A stretch of DNA of 64,000 nucleotides from JAVJSD01 sp040219575 (GCA_040219575.1 JAVJSD010000046.1:56957-120956), one strand, 5' to 3'. Shown: positions 8,412 to 17,332, counted from the stretch's first letter. Translations and numbers: made by a program. The notes: generated from the sequence alone by a model not told the origin.

Positions 8412-9854
8412 CTATCTCCGGCGCTTCCCCCACTGCGGCGCCTTGGCCGGATCATAGTCGGGGTTCGGCGTGGGCATGCGGGCGCCGACGCGCTTCCGCC
8501 AGGCGGCGAGTTGCTGCTGCAGCTTCTTCGCCTGTTGGGGCATCTCGGCCGCCAGATCGTTCGATTCGCTCAAGTCGTTGCGGAGATTAAACAGCTCGAG
8601 CTGGCCGTCGTCGAAGTGTTCGACGAGCTTCAGGTCGCCGGCGCGAATCGCCCCGGCGGGATCCATGTGATGGTAATGGGGATAGTGGAAGTAGATGGCG
8701 TCGCGCTCGAATGCTCCCTGTTGCGTGAGCAGCGGCCGCAGGCTCTTGCCGTCGACCTCGTGCCGGGCGTGCGGCCCCGCCTCGGCGAATTCGACCAGTG
8801 TGGGAAAGAAGTCGGCGCTGGTCACGGGTTCGTCACACCTTGAGCCAGGTTCAACGACTCCCGGCCAACGCACGAGCATCGGCACGCGGATGCCTCCTTC
8901 GTACACGGTTCCCTTCTCGTCGCGCAGCGGGTCCTGCGGGGCGACCTTGGGACCGGCCTTGTCGAAACGTTGAATCAGCCCGCCGTTGTCGGAGAAAAAG
9001 ATCACGATCGTGTTGTCGGCCAATTCCCACTCGTCGAGTTTGGCCAGCAGGCGTCCCACGTTCTCGTCAACATTTTCCAGCATGGCGGCGTAGGTCGGAT
9101 GCGACTTGGGGGCAATTTGCTTCTCGTTCATCCGTTTCGCCTTGGCCTCGTACTTTTTGATCGTGGTCTGTTTCGCCTCCAGCGGAATGTGAACGGCGTA
9201 GTGCGAGAGATAGACGAAGAACGGCTGCTCGCGATGCGCGTCGATGAAGTCGAGCGCCTGATCGGTGAGGTAGTCGGTGAGGTGCTCGTCCTGCGGCAGC
9301 TTCATATTCACGTCGCCCGACAGGGCGTTGCCGAAGTGCCGTCCGCCGCCGGCGACGATCGTGCGGTCGAAGCCCTGCTTGTCGGGATAGTGGCTCGCAC
9401 CGCCGAGATGCCACTTGCCCAGGTAGCAGGTGGCGTAACCCTTCGCCTTGAGCGGCTCGGCGAGCGTCACTTCCTCGAGTGGCAGTTCGTGCTTGATGGG
9501 AGGTACGACGAGTTTTTCCCAGGGCCGCCAGTGGCCGGGGATAAAGTCGGTGATGCCGACCGTGGCGGAGTACTTGCCCGTCATCAGGCTGCAGCGCGTC
9601 GACGAACAGACCGGCGAGGCGGCGTAGGCGTCGGTGAACAACATGCCCTGTTTCGCCAGGCCATCGATCTGCGGCGTCTCGTGAAACTTGTTGCCGTAGC
9701 AGCCGAGATCGGCCCAGCCGAGGTCGTCGATCAAAATGAACAACACGTTCGGCGGACGTTTTTCGCGTGCCGCCGCTTCGCCCAAGACGGCCGACGGCCA
9801 GGCGGCGGCCGCCAAAAACAGCAACGCCGCTGCACACCGAATCACGTTCAACAT
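8412..9854 (-). CDS. Arylsulfatase-type sulfatase
   Basis: A 480-residue exported sulfatase. Residues 1-25 are a signal peptide. The mature protein opens with RPPNVLFILIDDLGWADLGC, where D43 and D44 are expected calcium ligands. The formylglycine site is C83-S-S-T-R87, followed by MTGKY. Further marks are GYATCYLGKWHLGG, SHYAVHIPLEAK and IVIFFSDNGG in the middle. The third position of the C-x-P/A-x-R site is Ser, a mild deviation. The enzyme would remove sulfate esters from polysaccharides or glycolipids in the periplasm after maturation by a formylglycine-generating enzyme, which is not encoded here. Confidence 0.95.
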   Translation of the reverse strand: MLNVIRCAAALLFLAAAAWPSAVLGEAAAREKRPPNVLFILIDDLGWADLGCYGNKFHETPQIDGLAKQGMLFTDAYAASPVCSSTRCSLMTGKYSATVGITDFIPGHWRPWEKLVVPPIKHELPLEEVTLAEPLKAKGYATCYLGKWHLGGASHYPDKQGFDRTIVAGGGRHFGNALSGDVNMKLPQDEHLTDYLTDQALDFIDAHREQPFFVYLSHYAVHIPLEAKQTTIKKYEAKAKRMNEKQIAPKSHPTYAAMLENVDENVGRLLAKLDEWELADNTIVIFFSDNGGLIQRFDKAGPKVAPQDPLRDEKGTVYEGGIRVPMLVRWPGVVEPGSRCDEPVTSADFFPTLVEFAEAGPHARHEVDGKSLRPLLTQQGAFERDAIYFHYPHYHHMDPAGAIRAGDLKLVEHFDDGQLELFNLRNDLSESNDLAAEMPQQAKKLQQQLAAWRKRVGARMPTPNPDYDPAKAPQWGKRRR

Positions 9855-9913
9855 GGGTTGTCTCCTAAACCGTGGTGCGACGGACTAGTGCATTGTGACG
9901 GCTTGGTCTTCGA

Positions 9914-9986
9914 GTAGCTGAACTCGTGAGAGTTCAGCAGTTCGTGACGACGTCTGAGCTTCCAGAAGTCTCACGACTTCTGCTAC
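9914..9986. repeat. REPIN-like inverted pair, copy A
   Basis: It starts GTAGC and ends GCTAC. Hairpin 1 is TGAACTC-GTGA-GAGTTCA (9919-9936); hairpin 2 is AGAAGTC-TCAC-GACTTCT (9964-9981). The loops GTGA and TCAC are complementary. Stem positions differ from copies B and D by compensatory changes. Confidence 0.85.
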
Positions 9987-10012
9987 CCCCATTCTTAGCT
10001 GTCACGCTGCGC

Positions 10013-10190
10013 TAGCCCGGATTATTCATGAAGTTCGTCGCGAGAGGTCGTAAGGGAATTCGTGGCAAGGCGGACGAACGAATCGCCCGCAGTCGGATTG
10101 AAATCCGGCGAGGACGATTCGTGAAGTCCAACGCAGTCCACGAAAGCACTTACGGCCTCGCAGCAGATCGCTCATGAATAATCCGGGCTA
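10013..10190. mobile_element. 178-bp MITE-like element with 19-bp perfect terminal inverted repeats
   Basis: Termini TAGCCCGGATTATTCATGA (10013-10031) and its exact reverse complement (10172-10190). The interior is also self-complementary: the left GCGAGAGGTCGTAAG...TTCGTGG pairs imperfectly with the right CCACGAAAGCACTTACGGCCTCGC, and CGAATCG with CGATTCG. The whole element can fold into one long hairpin. It carries no coding frame. A 13-base match to the terminus (ATGAATAATCCGG) occurs at 17474-17486. Confidence 0.85.
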
Positions 10191-10255
10191 GGATGTCGAC
10201 AAGGATTTCCGTCGCATGAGGAAAGCCGGAACTTGCCGCCCATTGGGAACCGCCC

Positions 10256-11692
10256 TTACTTCCAGTCGTCGGTGCGGAACGGTTCGGCGGGCAGACCGTC
10301 TTTGTTGAACAGGTTGCAGTCGGGATTCGGCGCCCAGGCGTAGCGCGCCGCGGCCGGCTGGGGAATCTCGCTGCTGGAGACGACCACGGTGTCGCCGTCG
10401 ATGCGGGCCTCGGCTCTGACGAATTTACCGTCGTCGCCCGCGACCGCGAAACCGCTCAGCGGCTCACCTCCCTGGGCGACGAGCCCTTCGCCGACGTGCT
10501 TGAAGTGAATGACGACCTTGCCGCCCTCGATCTTCGCCGATTCGAACAGTGGGCCGCTCGGCACGAGCGACTTCTCGTAGGTCGTCGCCAGCGCCCAACG
10601 CGCCAGTCGCTGTCCGACCGCCTGCTTGTTCTTGGGGTGAATGTCGCCCGCCTCGCCGACGTCGAGCGTGACGGCCATGCCGGTGTTGGGCGTGGTGCGC
10701 AGCGTCTGCGCCATGCCTTCGCGGACCGTCACCCAACCGGTCGGCTCCACCGGTTCGGTCTGCGGCTTGGTGAAGTTCGGCAGTTGCACGAACAGGAACG
10801 GGAAGTCGCCTTGGCCCCACAGCTTCCGCCAGTTGCCGATCATGGCGGGAAGTTGATGGCGGTAAAGGTAGGCGGGTTCGCCCCGCGAGTTGCGTTCGCC
10901 CTGATACCAGATCGCTCCTCGAATTGCATACGGCGCCAGCGGCGCGATCATGGCGTTGTACAGGTTGCCGGCGCCGGCCATCGGCTCGGTCATGCCGACG
11001 CGTTTGCCGTCGGCCGCGACTTTCGGCTCCTGGAACATCGCCTGCTGCGCTTCGGCGCTGGTCCAGAAGTCGATCGGCGTGCCGCCCACCGAGGAATTGA
11101 TCAGCCCGACCGGTACGTCGAGTTCCTGGTGCAGCCGACGGCCGAAGAAATACGCCGTGGCGGAAAAGCCGCCCACGGTCTCGGGACTGCAAACGGCCCA
11201 GCTTCCCTTGATCTGCTGCTGCGGTTCGGCCGCGCCACCGCGCGGCACGGTGAACATGCGAATCTGCGGGTAGTCGGCGTCGGCCGCCTCCTCGTCGGCG
11301 TTCAAGGCCCGGCGGACCTGCATCGCCATGTTCGATTGCCCACTGCACAGCCACACCTCGCCGACCAGCACCTCTTCGACCGCCAGTGTGTTCGCGCCCT
11401 GAACCTTGAGCGTGTGCGGTCCGCCGGCGGAAAGCGGATCGAGTCGCACCGACCAGCGGCCGTCTTTGTCGGCAGTCGCCGTCGCCTGCTTGTCGGCCAG
11501 CGACACGTCCACCTTCTCACCCGCGTCGGCCCAACCCCAGACGGGAATCTCGCGATCGCGTTGCAAGACCATGTTGTCGGAAAAGACCGCCGGCAGCGTG
11601 ACGTCGGCCGTAGCCGTCGCCGCCATGCCGACGATGATCGCCAGGCTCGAGACTGCTCGAAGCGTCTGCGAATACAGAGAGATGCGTTTCAT
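10256..11692 (-). CDS. Sialate O-acetylesterase-like SGNH hydrolase
   Basis: A 478-residue exported esterase of the DUF303/SGNH sialate O-acetylesterase type. The N-terminus MKRISLYSQTLRAVSSLAII is a signal peptide. An Ig-like N-domain follows (PAVFSDNMVLQRDREIPVWG). The nucleophile is S120 in GEVWLCSGQSNMAM. Other SGNH blocks are LINSSVGGTPIDFW, IWYQGERNS and the D-x-x-H motif GDIHPKNKQAVG. It would deacetylate O-acetylated sugars, in line with the neighbouring sulfatase and glucanase. An in-frame ATG 13 codons upstream exists; the chosen start directly precedes the basic n-region. Confidence 0.93.
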   Translation of the reverse strand: MKRISLYSQTLRAVSSLAIIVGMAATATADVTLPAVFSDNMVLQRDREIPVWGWADAGEKVDVSLADKQATATADKDGRWSVRLDPLSAGGPHTLKVQGANTLAVEEVLVGEVWLCSGQSNMAMQVRRALNADEEAADADYPQIRMFTVPRGGAAEPQQQIKGSWAVCSPETVGGFSATAYFFGRRLHQELDVPVGLINSSVGGTPIDFWTSAEAQQAMFQEPKVAADGKRVGMTEPMAGAGNLYNAMIAPLAPYAIRGAIWYQGERNSRGEPAYLYRHQLPAMIGNWRKLWGQGDFPFLFVQLPNFTKPQTEPVEPTGWVTVREGMAQTLRTTPNTGMAVTLDVGEAGDIHPKNKQAVGQRLARWALATTYEKSLVPSGPLFESAKIEGGKVVIHFKHVGEGLVAQGGEPLSGFAVAGDDGKFVRAEARIDGDTVVVSSSEIPQPAAARYAWAPNPDCNLFNKDGLPAEPFRTDDWK

Positions 11693-12083
11693 GTTGATGG
11701 CTCTTCGTTGGAAGTTGTCTTGTTTCGACATTCGCGATTATTGACGAATTCTTTTCCCATGTCGCTGGACGCCCTAGCTGGCGCAACGGGCTCGCCACGC
11801 GTCTCCGAGCCCGTTGCGCCAGCAAGGGCGAGTCGTTCGGCATCGCCAAGAAAGCGATCAATAGCCCGAGCACGTCAGGGCGCGTTCGCGCTTCCCGTCA
11901 ACACATCATAACACACGCACCACGGGATGGCCGCGCGGCGGTCGCACGCAGGTTAGCGGCATTGCGGGAGACGAACTCCGACTTATCATGACGCGGAGCG
12001 GCCGTGAAACGTCTGTCTGCGAAACACGACAACAGGCAGCCTGCTCCGGCAGGCGAAAATCCGCGAAGGTCGAAGGAAATTGC
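11693..12083. other. Divergent intergenic region with hairpin
   Basis: About 390 bases between the divergent esterase and YtoQ genes. It contains the hairpin at 11771-11829 and otherwise no recognisable feature. Both genes must have their promoters here; no clear -10/-35 pair was found. Confidence 0.4.
11771..11829. repeat. 24-bp-arm inverted repeat (hairpin family 1)
   Basis: Arms 11771-11794 and 11806-11829 share the core GCTGGCGCAACGGGCTCG with the element at 5872-5928, with one mismatch between arms and an unrelated 11-base loop. A conserved arm with a variable loop marks a dispersed repeat family. Confidence 0.85.
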
Positions 12084-12545
12084 ATGTCAGCTCAACAGCG
12101 CATCTGGAACGTCTACCTGTCGGGAGAGATCCACAGCGACTGGCGCGAAGCGATCGCCGCCGGCGTTGAAGAAGCGGGACTGCCGGTGCGTCTGAGCGGC
12201 CCGGTCACCGATCATGCCGCCAGCGACGATTGCGGCGTCGACATTCTCGGCCCCGAGAGCGATCCCTTCTGGAAGGACCGCAAGGGCGCCGCCTTGAATG
12301 CGATTCGCACGCGCACCCTGCTGCGCGACGCCGACGTGGTCGTGGTGCGGTTCGGTCCGAAGTATCGCCAGTGGAACGCCGCCTTCGACGCGGGATACGC
12401 CGCCGCCCTCGCAAAACCGCTCATCACGCTGCACGACTCGGAGTTGAATCATGCGCTAAAAGAAGTCGACGCCGCCTCTTGCGCTACGGCGCGCGAGCCA
12501 AAACAGGTGGTCGAAATCCTGCGGTACGTGATTTCCCAGAGCTGA
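12084..12545 (+). CDS. ytoQ: YtoQ family protein
   Basis: A 153-residue cytoplasmic protein matching the Bacillus YtoQ pattern: VYLSGEIHSDWREAIAAGVE at the start, then LSGPVTDHAASDDCGVDILG, a WKDRKGAALNAIRTRTLLRD helix, and VVRFGPKYRQWNAAFDAGYA with KPLITLHDSELNHALKEVD. The fold is expected to resemble nucleoside 2-deoxyribosyltransferases. The biochemical role is not established. The ATG at 12084 is preceded by AAGGAA (12073-12078). It stands immediately ahead of a DUF1501 gene on the same strand, probably by chance. Confidence 0.92.
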   Translation: MSAQQRIWNVYLSGEIHSDWREAIAAGVEEAGLPVRLSGPVTDHAASDDCGVDILGPESDPFWKDRKGAALNAIRTRTLLRDADVVVVRFGPKYRQWNAAFDAGYAAALAKPLITLHDSELNHALKEVDAASCATAREPKQVVEILRYVISQS

Positions 12546-12623
12546 ATTGCGTTGAACGGATCGACGCTTCTTGATATGTTTTCAGCATCCGCCCGACCGT
12601 CCCGCCTCCGGATGCACACCGCC

Positions 12624-14003
12624 ATGCTCACGCTGCAAACGAACCAATCGTCGCGCAACTGCGAAGGCGTCTCTCGTCGCGAACTGCTGCACGTCGGCGG
12701 TTTGGGGCTTGGCTCGCTGGCGTTGCCGGCGCTGTTCCAGTCGCGCGGTCAGGCGGCGGAATCGTTTGTCCGCGACAAGGCGGTCGTGCTGTTGTTTCTC
12801 GGCGGCGGCCCCAGCCAGGTCGAAACCTTCAATCCCAATATGGAGGCGCCCAGCCCGCACCGCAGCCTGACGGGCGAGGTGAAGACCAATGTGCCGGGCA
12901 TCCGCTTCGGCGGCACGTTCGAGCGACTGGCCCAGCACGCCGACAAGATGTTGATCGTGCGATCGTTCCAACACCGCGACAGCAATCACTCCACCGCCGT
13001 GCCGTACGTGCTCTCCGGCGGCAAGAGCTTCAGCGGCGGCATGGGAACGGTCTACTCGCGTCTGCGAGGCACCAACCGCGCCGACTCCGGCCTGCCGACG
13101 ACCGCCCTGCTCACGGCGCCGGATATCGGCCGCTTCGCGAATCCGAAAAAACGCATCGTCTCGGGTTCGCAGCCCGGCGATCTTGGCGCGCCGTACGCGC
13201 CGTTCAATCCCGACGGCGGCGGACCCGCGCTGGACAACATGCGGCTGAACATGCCGGCCGACCGACTCGGCGACCGTCGCGCGCTGCTCGGCCAACTCGA
13301 TCAACTGCAGCGTCAGCTCGACGCCAGCGGCACGCTCGCCGGCGTGGACCGCTTCCGCCAGCAGGCGTATGAACTGATTCTCGGCGCGGCGGCCGAGGCG
13401 TTCGATCTGACGCGGGAGGATCCGCGGACCATCGAGACGTACGACACGAGCATGTACCGCGTGGGCGAGACCGACATCCGCAGTTGCACGCTGGGCAAGC
13501 AGATGCTGATGGCGCGGCGGCTGGTCGAGGCCGGCTGCGGCTTCATCACCGTGCAGAACTCCGGCTGGGATATGCACGGCGGCAAGGGGAACAACTTCAT
13601 GAGTCTCGCCTCGGGCATGCAGATGCTCGGCTCGCCGTTGGATAAGGCGTTGGCCGCCTTTCTCGGCGACCTGAAGGAGCGGGGCCTGCTCGACAAGGTG
13701 CTGCTGGTCGTCACCGGCGAATTCGGCCGCACGCCGACGGTGAACAAGAACGCCGGCCGCGATCACTGGTCGAATCTCTGCACACTGGCCTTGGCCGGCG
13801 GCGGTCTTCCCATGGGACAACTCGTCGGCAGGGCGTCTCGCAAAAACGACGTGCCGGACAGCGAACCCGTCGGCGTCGAGAATCTGATGGCCACGATCAT
13901 GCACACGCTGCTGGACGTCGGCCGACTCCGCGTGGAGCGCGGCGTACCCCGCGAACTTCTCGCGCCGATCGAACGGCACAAACCGATTCAGGCTTTTCTA
14001 TGA
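12624..14003 (+). CDS. DUF1501 domain protein, Tat-like signal
   Basis: A 459-residue exported DUF1501 protein. The start MLTLQTNQSSRNCEGVSRRE resembles the common DUF1501 N-terminus, so this ATG was preferred over in-frame ones up to 12552. A twin-arginine-type signal SRRELLHVGGLGLGSLALPA follows, then KAVVLLFLGGGPSQVETFNP, VTGEFGRTPTVNKNAGRDHW and a C-terminal GGLPMGQLVGRAS segment. Its stop overlaps the GH16 start by four bases (ATGA), so the two are translationally coupled and probably act on the same glycan. No DUF1553 partner gene is next to it. Confidence 0.92.
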   Translation: MLTLQTNQSSRNCEGVSRRELLHVGGLGLGSLALPALFQSRGQAAESFVRDKAVVLLFLGGGPSQVETFNPNMEAPSPHRSLTGEVKTNVPGIRFGGTFERLAQHADKMLIVRSFQHRDSNHSTAVPYVLSGGKSFSGGMGTVYSRLRGTNRADSGLPTTALLTAPDIGRFANPKKRIVSGSQPGDLGAPYAPFNPDGGGPALDNMRLNMPADRLGDRRALLGQLDQLQRQLDASGTLAGVDRFRQQAYELILGAAAEAFDLTREDPRTIETYDTSMYRVGETDIRSCTLGKQMLMARRLVEAGCGFITVQNSGWDMHGGKGNNFMSLASGMQMLGSPLDKALAAFLGDLKERGLLDKVLLVVTGEFGRTPTVNKNAGRDHWSNLCTLALAGGGLPMGQLVGRASRKNDVPDSEPVGVENLMATIMHTLLDVGRLRVERGVPRELLAPIERHKPIQAFL

Positions 14004-14953
14004 TGCATGCCATTCGATGTTCGCTGACCGCCGCGGCGCTGGCTTGCTGCATTGCCCAACTGGCCCATGCGGCGGAGCCTGCCAGCGACTGGAAGCTGGT
14101 CTGGAGCGACGAATTCGATGGCGACGCCATCGACCGCAAGAGGTGGGACTTCGACCGCGGCAACGGCTTCTACAACTACGACGCACAGGTTTGGATCAGC
14201 GGTTGGGGCAACGGCGAACTGCAGTACTACACCGACGAGCCGGAAAACGCCTCCGTCGTCGACGGGATGCTGCGGATCCGCGCCCTGAAGGAATCGCGCG
14301 ACGGTTGCGGCTACACCTCGGCGCGGCTCAAGACGCGCAAGCGTGACGGCGGCGCGCTGTTCAACAAAAAGTACGGCCGCTTCGAAGTGCGAGCCAAGCT
14401 GCCGACCGGACAGGGAATCTGGCCCGCTATCTGGATGCTGCCGCAGGACGACAAGTACGGCACGTGGGCGTCTTCCGGCGAGATTGACCTGATGGAGGCC
14501 CGGGGGCAGCAGCCTGGCAAAGTGCTGGGCACGTTGCACTACGGCTCGCGCTGGCCGGCCAACGCGCACTCCAGCCGCGAATTCACCTTTGCCGAGGGGA
14601 GCGGGATCGACGAGTTCCACGTGTACGCCCTGGAGTGGCAACCAGGCGCGATGCGGTGGTACGTCGACGGCGGGCAGTACGCCGAGCAGTCGTTCTGGTG
14701 GAGCAGCAGCACCACGCGCGACGGCCAGGGGGCGCCCCCTAAGGCCGAATCGGAGCTGAACGCCTGGCCGGCGCCGTTTGATCAGCCGTTCTACCTGATC
14801 CTCAACCTGGCGGTCGGCGGCCAGTTTCCCGGCAAGCCCGATAAGACGAGCAAGTTTCCGGCCGAGATGGTCATCGACTACGTACGGGTCTACGACCGCG
14901 TCGGCGGCTACGGTTCGCCGGGCCCTCGCGGAGCGGGAAAGCTGCCGTTCTGA
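14000..14953 (+). CDS. Glycoside hydrolase family 16 (laminarinase-like)
   Basis: A 317-residue secreted beta-glucanase. MMHAIRCSLTAAALACCIAQ is a signal peptide, cleaved near AHAAE. The GH16 core runs from WKLVWSDEFDGDAIDRKRWD (31-50) to YVRVYDRV near residue 300. The catalytic motif is GEIDLMEARG, with E161 as nucleophile, D163 and E166 as acid/base. GIWPAIWMLP before it and FHVYALEWQPGAMRWYVDG after it are also typical. Likely substrates are beta-1,3- or mixed-linked glucans such as algal laminarin. ATGA overlap with the upstream DUF1501 gene indicates an operon. Confidence 0.96.
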   Translation: MMHAIRCSLTAAALACCIAQLAHAAEPASDWKLVWSDEFDGDAIDRKRWDFDRGNGFYNYDAQVWISGWGNGELQYYTDEPENASVVDGMLRIRALKESRDGCGYTSARLKTRKRDGGALFNKKYGRFEVRAKLPTGQGIWPAIWMLPQDDKYGTWASSGEIDLMEARGQQPGKVLGTLHYGSRWPANAHSSREFTFAEGSGIDEFHVYALEWQPGAMRWYVDGGQYAEQSFWWSSSTTRDGQGAPPKAESELNAWPAPFDQPFYLILNLAVGGQFPGKPDKTSKFPAEMVIDYVRVYDRVGGYGSPGPRGAGKLPF

Positions 14954-15162
14954 GTGCGACGCCCCGCAAACCAGCGGGGAGCGACGGACGAGGACGTCGA
15001 GGTCGTCGGTCGTACTCAATCGCTCTTGAAGGCGAGTCCCTGTTTTGGGTACAAGCCCGAACTGGATGACTCATCGCTCGAACCGGCTGCTAGCATGCCG
15101 ATCTGTCGCATTCGCGGTCGAGCACATTGCGGTTGGATCTCTCGGACATGGAGGTTGCTGAC

Positions 15163-15501
15163 ATGCGACTGATTCGCACGGCCGCGTTGATCGGCCTGTT
15201 GTTCGGCTGTTACGTTCTTGGTGAAATCGCCGCGAACGCCCTGGGGCAAACAACGCCGGGAACCAACGCCCAGCAGGTGGCCTCGCTGAAAGACACGTTG
15301 GAGAAGGGCCTCAAAGCGCGGCGGCCGCTGGAGTTTGAATTCATCGACCACGTGGCCGAGTTGACCACACAAGGCAAACTGCCGCTCGACGTGGTGCTCA
15401 GCACGTTCCAATGGGCCCGGCCCAAGAAGCCCGCCCCTTTCCCCTACTTCCAGCGAGCGATGCAGATCCGCGCGGCCAAACTGGGCGTGGATCTCGAGTA
15501 A
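15163..15501 (+). CDS. Small exported hypothetical protein
   Basis: A 112-residue protein. GGAGG at 15150-15154, eight bases ahead, selects the ATG at 15163. MRLIRTAALIGLLFGCYVLG is a signal peptide or membrane anchor. The rest is helical and charged (SLKDTLEKGLKARRPLEFEF, then VAELTTQGKLPLDVVLSTFQ) and ends LGVDLE. It is about 200 bases after the GH16 gene on the same strand. The family is not recognised. The FIDHVAELTTQGKLPLDVV segment reads like a small helical bundle. Confidence 0.8.
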   Translation: MRLIRTAALIGLLFGCYVLGEIAANALGQTTPGTNAQQVASLKDTLEKGLKARRPLEFEFIDHVAELTTQGKLPLDVVLSTFQWARPKKPAPFPYFQRAMQIRAAKLGVDLE

Positions 15502-15560
15502 CGAACGCAGGGCAGGCGCCTTGCCAGACCGGGCAGCCAGGAAGGCCGCCCCACGGGCCG

Positions 15561-16979
15561 TCAAGCGAACAGTTCTTGCACCGGGCGGCCGTTGCTGACG
15601 CGGAAGGAAAAGCCGTCGGGGCCGTAGCGCAACTCGGGCGGAATGCCCAGGGCGTGGTAGATGGTGGCGCCGAAGTCCTCGAAACCGATCGGTCGGCCGG
15701 AGGCGGGGAAAGCGCCCTGCCGGTCGGAGGAGCCATACACCATCCCGCCGCGAACGCCGCCGCCGGCCAGCAGGCAGGTGTAGCAGTTGGGCCAATGACC
15801 TCGGCCGCGATTGTCGTTCTCGAACTTCGGCGTTCGGCCGAATTCGCTCGCCACGACCACCAGCGTGTTATCGAGCAGGCCGCGGTCGGCCAGGTCGGCG
15901 ATCAACGCCGACAGCGCCTCATCCAGCCGCGGCAGCGACCACTGCATGCCGAACGGCCCGTTGCCGTACATCGTGTCGCCCGCCTTGTAGCGGATGCCGT
16001 GCATGTCCCACACCTGCGTGATCGTGGGCTGCGTTTCGCCCGGCGCGAGTCCCGGCCAACCGGTGACCGTCGTCAGCCGCGCGCCGGCTTCGATCAATCG
16101 TCGCGCCATCAGCAGGTACTGCCCGAGCGGATGTCGCCCGTAGCGATCTCGCACCTTATTCGGCTCGCGCGAAAGATCGAACGCCTGCCGCGCCGCGGGG
16201 CCGTTCACCAGATCGCGAGCCCGTTGTTGGAACCGTTGGAAGCGCTGCTCCGCCACGGATTGCGACGCGGCGCCGGCGGGGTTGCGGAGTTGGTCAAGCA
16301 GGTTCCAACGCTGGCCGAGTTGCTCCAGCGACAAACCCTCGGCCGGATCGAACGCCTTGACGCGAAATGCCGGATCGGACGGATTGTCGAGTTCGTGCCC
16401 CACGTGCAGCGCCGCATGTTCGTAACCGACGACGCTCAAGCCGCTGTCGTAGCGCGGGATCTTGTTGGTGCCGGTCTTCATATTGTGCAGCCAGACGTGC
16501 GACGGCATCACCGACGACGAGGGCCGCAGTTTCGAGATCAGCGAGCCGATCAGGGGCGAATCGTTCTGCCGACTGCCGTCGGTCTGCCCGGTGAGCATCA
16601 TGTGGGCGGCGGTGACGTGTGGAATCTCTTCGTGACTCAGGCAGCGCGCCAGGCAGAAGTGCGGCGAGACCTCGGCCAACTTGGGAAAGCGATCGGTCAA
16701 CTGCATGCCCGGCGTGCGCGTGGCGATCGGCCGGTAAGGGCCGCGGATCTCCTCCGGCGCGTCGGGCTTGGGGTCCCAGGTGTCGATGTGGCTGAGCCCG
16801 CCGCTGAGGATCACGAAGATGCAGGCCTTCTCCGTCGCGCCGCCCGACTGCGACTCGGCAAACAGCAGGCGTGGCAGGCTCAGCCCGAACAATCCCGCCG
16901 TTCCCGCCCGCAGCAGGCGGCGGCGATTGATGCGAGCATCGTGTGGGCGTTGTGAGGCAATGTCAGGCACGGAAGGCAT
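15561..16979 (-). CDS. DUF1501 domain protein, Tat-like signal
   Basis: A 472-residue exported DUF1501 protein, third of the window. A twin-arginine-type signal INRRRLLRAGTAGLFGLSLP lies near residue 20, followed by KACIFVILSGGLSHIDTWDP, HVTAAHMMLTGQTDG, VVASEFGRTPKFENDNRGRG and a C-terminal FGATIYHALGIPPELRY. It differs from the other two in GGLSHIDTW in place of GGPS. The start was placed at MPSVPDI; an in-frame ATG 13 codons upstream is possible and neither has a good ribosome site. It is convergent with the small gene at 15163-15501. Confidence 0.92.
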   Translation of the reverse strand: MPSVPDIASQRPHDARINRRRLLRAGTAGLFGLSLPRLLFAESQSGGATEKACIFVILSGGLSHIDTWDPKPDAPEEIRGPYRPIATRTPGMQLTDRFPKLAEVSPHFCLARCLSHEEIPHVTAAHMMLTGQTDGSRQNDSPLIGSLISKLRPSSSVMPSHVWLHNMKTGTNKIPRYDSGLSVVGYEHAALHVGHELDNPSDPAFRVKAFDPAEGLSLEQLGQRWNLLDQLRNPAGAASQSVAEQRFQRFQQRARDLVNGPAARQAFDLSREPNKVRDRYGRHPLGQYLLMARRLIEAGARLTTVTGWPGLAPGETQPTITQVWDMHGIRYKAGDTMYGNGPFGMQWSLPRLDEALSALIADLADRGLLDNTLVVVASEFGRTPKFENDNRGRGHWPNCYTCLLAGGGVRGGMVYGSSDRQGAFPASGRPIGFEDFGATIYHALGIPPELRYGPDGFSFRVSNGRPVQELFA

Positions 16980-17170
16980 CGCGCGGCGAGTTGACGTGGC
17001 AAAAAGGCGGAAGAACACTCGCTATCGTAAGGAATTCTCCCTATGGAAGTAAAGCAAAACCGACGAATGGTAATGCGTCCGTGTCGACGCCGCGTTGGGT
17101 CACGCCGAGGGAATTGCGTCGTTGGGCGATTCAGGCGGCAGCCTTGTTTGCGCTGGGGGTGGGTATTTCC

Positions 17171-17332
17171 GTAGCATGGCCGCCCTCGGCCGTGAAGGAG
17201 CGTTGCACCAAGCGGCTCTCTCTTCCCGAAGGCCCGCGTGCGCAAAGGCGAGTTACCCTGCCTGCGGATCGAATCAATCGCCGACGCTCGCTTTGATGGA
17301 CCGCCGATTCACGGCCGGGGGCGGCCATGCTA
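17171..17332. repeat. GTAG-headed REPIN-like pair, second family
   Basis: Left arm 17171-17196 begins GTAGCATGGCCGCCCTCGGC; the right arm 17307-17332 is its reverse complement with one mismatch. Each arm is itself a hairpin (CATGGCCG/CGGCCGTG around CCCT) behind a GTAG header, the layout of REP sequences; the spacer is 110 bases. Confidence 0.75.

Larger units (their letters stand above)
9855..10255. other. Repeat-filled intergenic region
   Basis: About 400 bases between two minus-strand genes. It holds a GTAG-headed REPIN-like pair (9914-9986) and a 178-bp MITE-like element (10013-10190), listed separately. No gene is visible. Confidence 0.7.
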
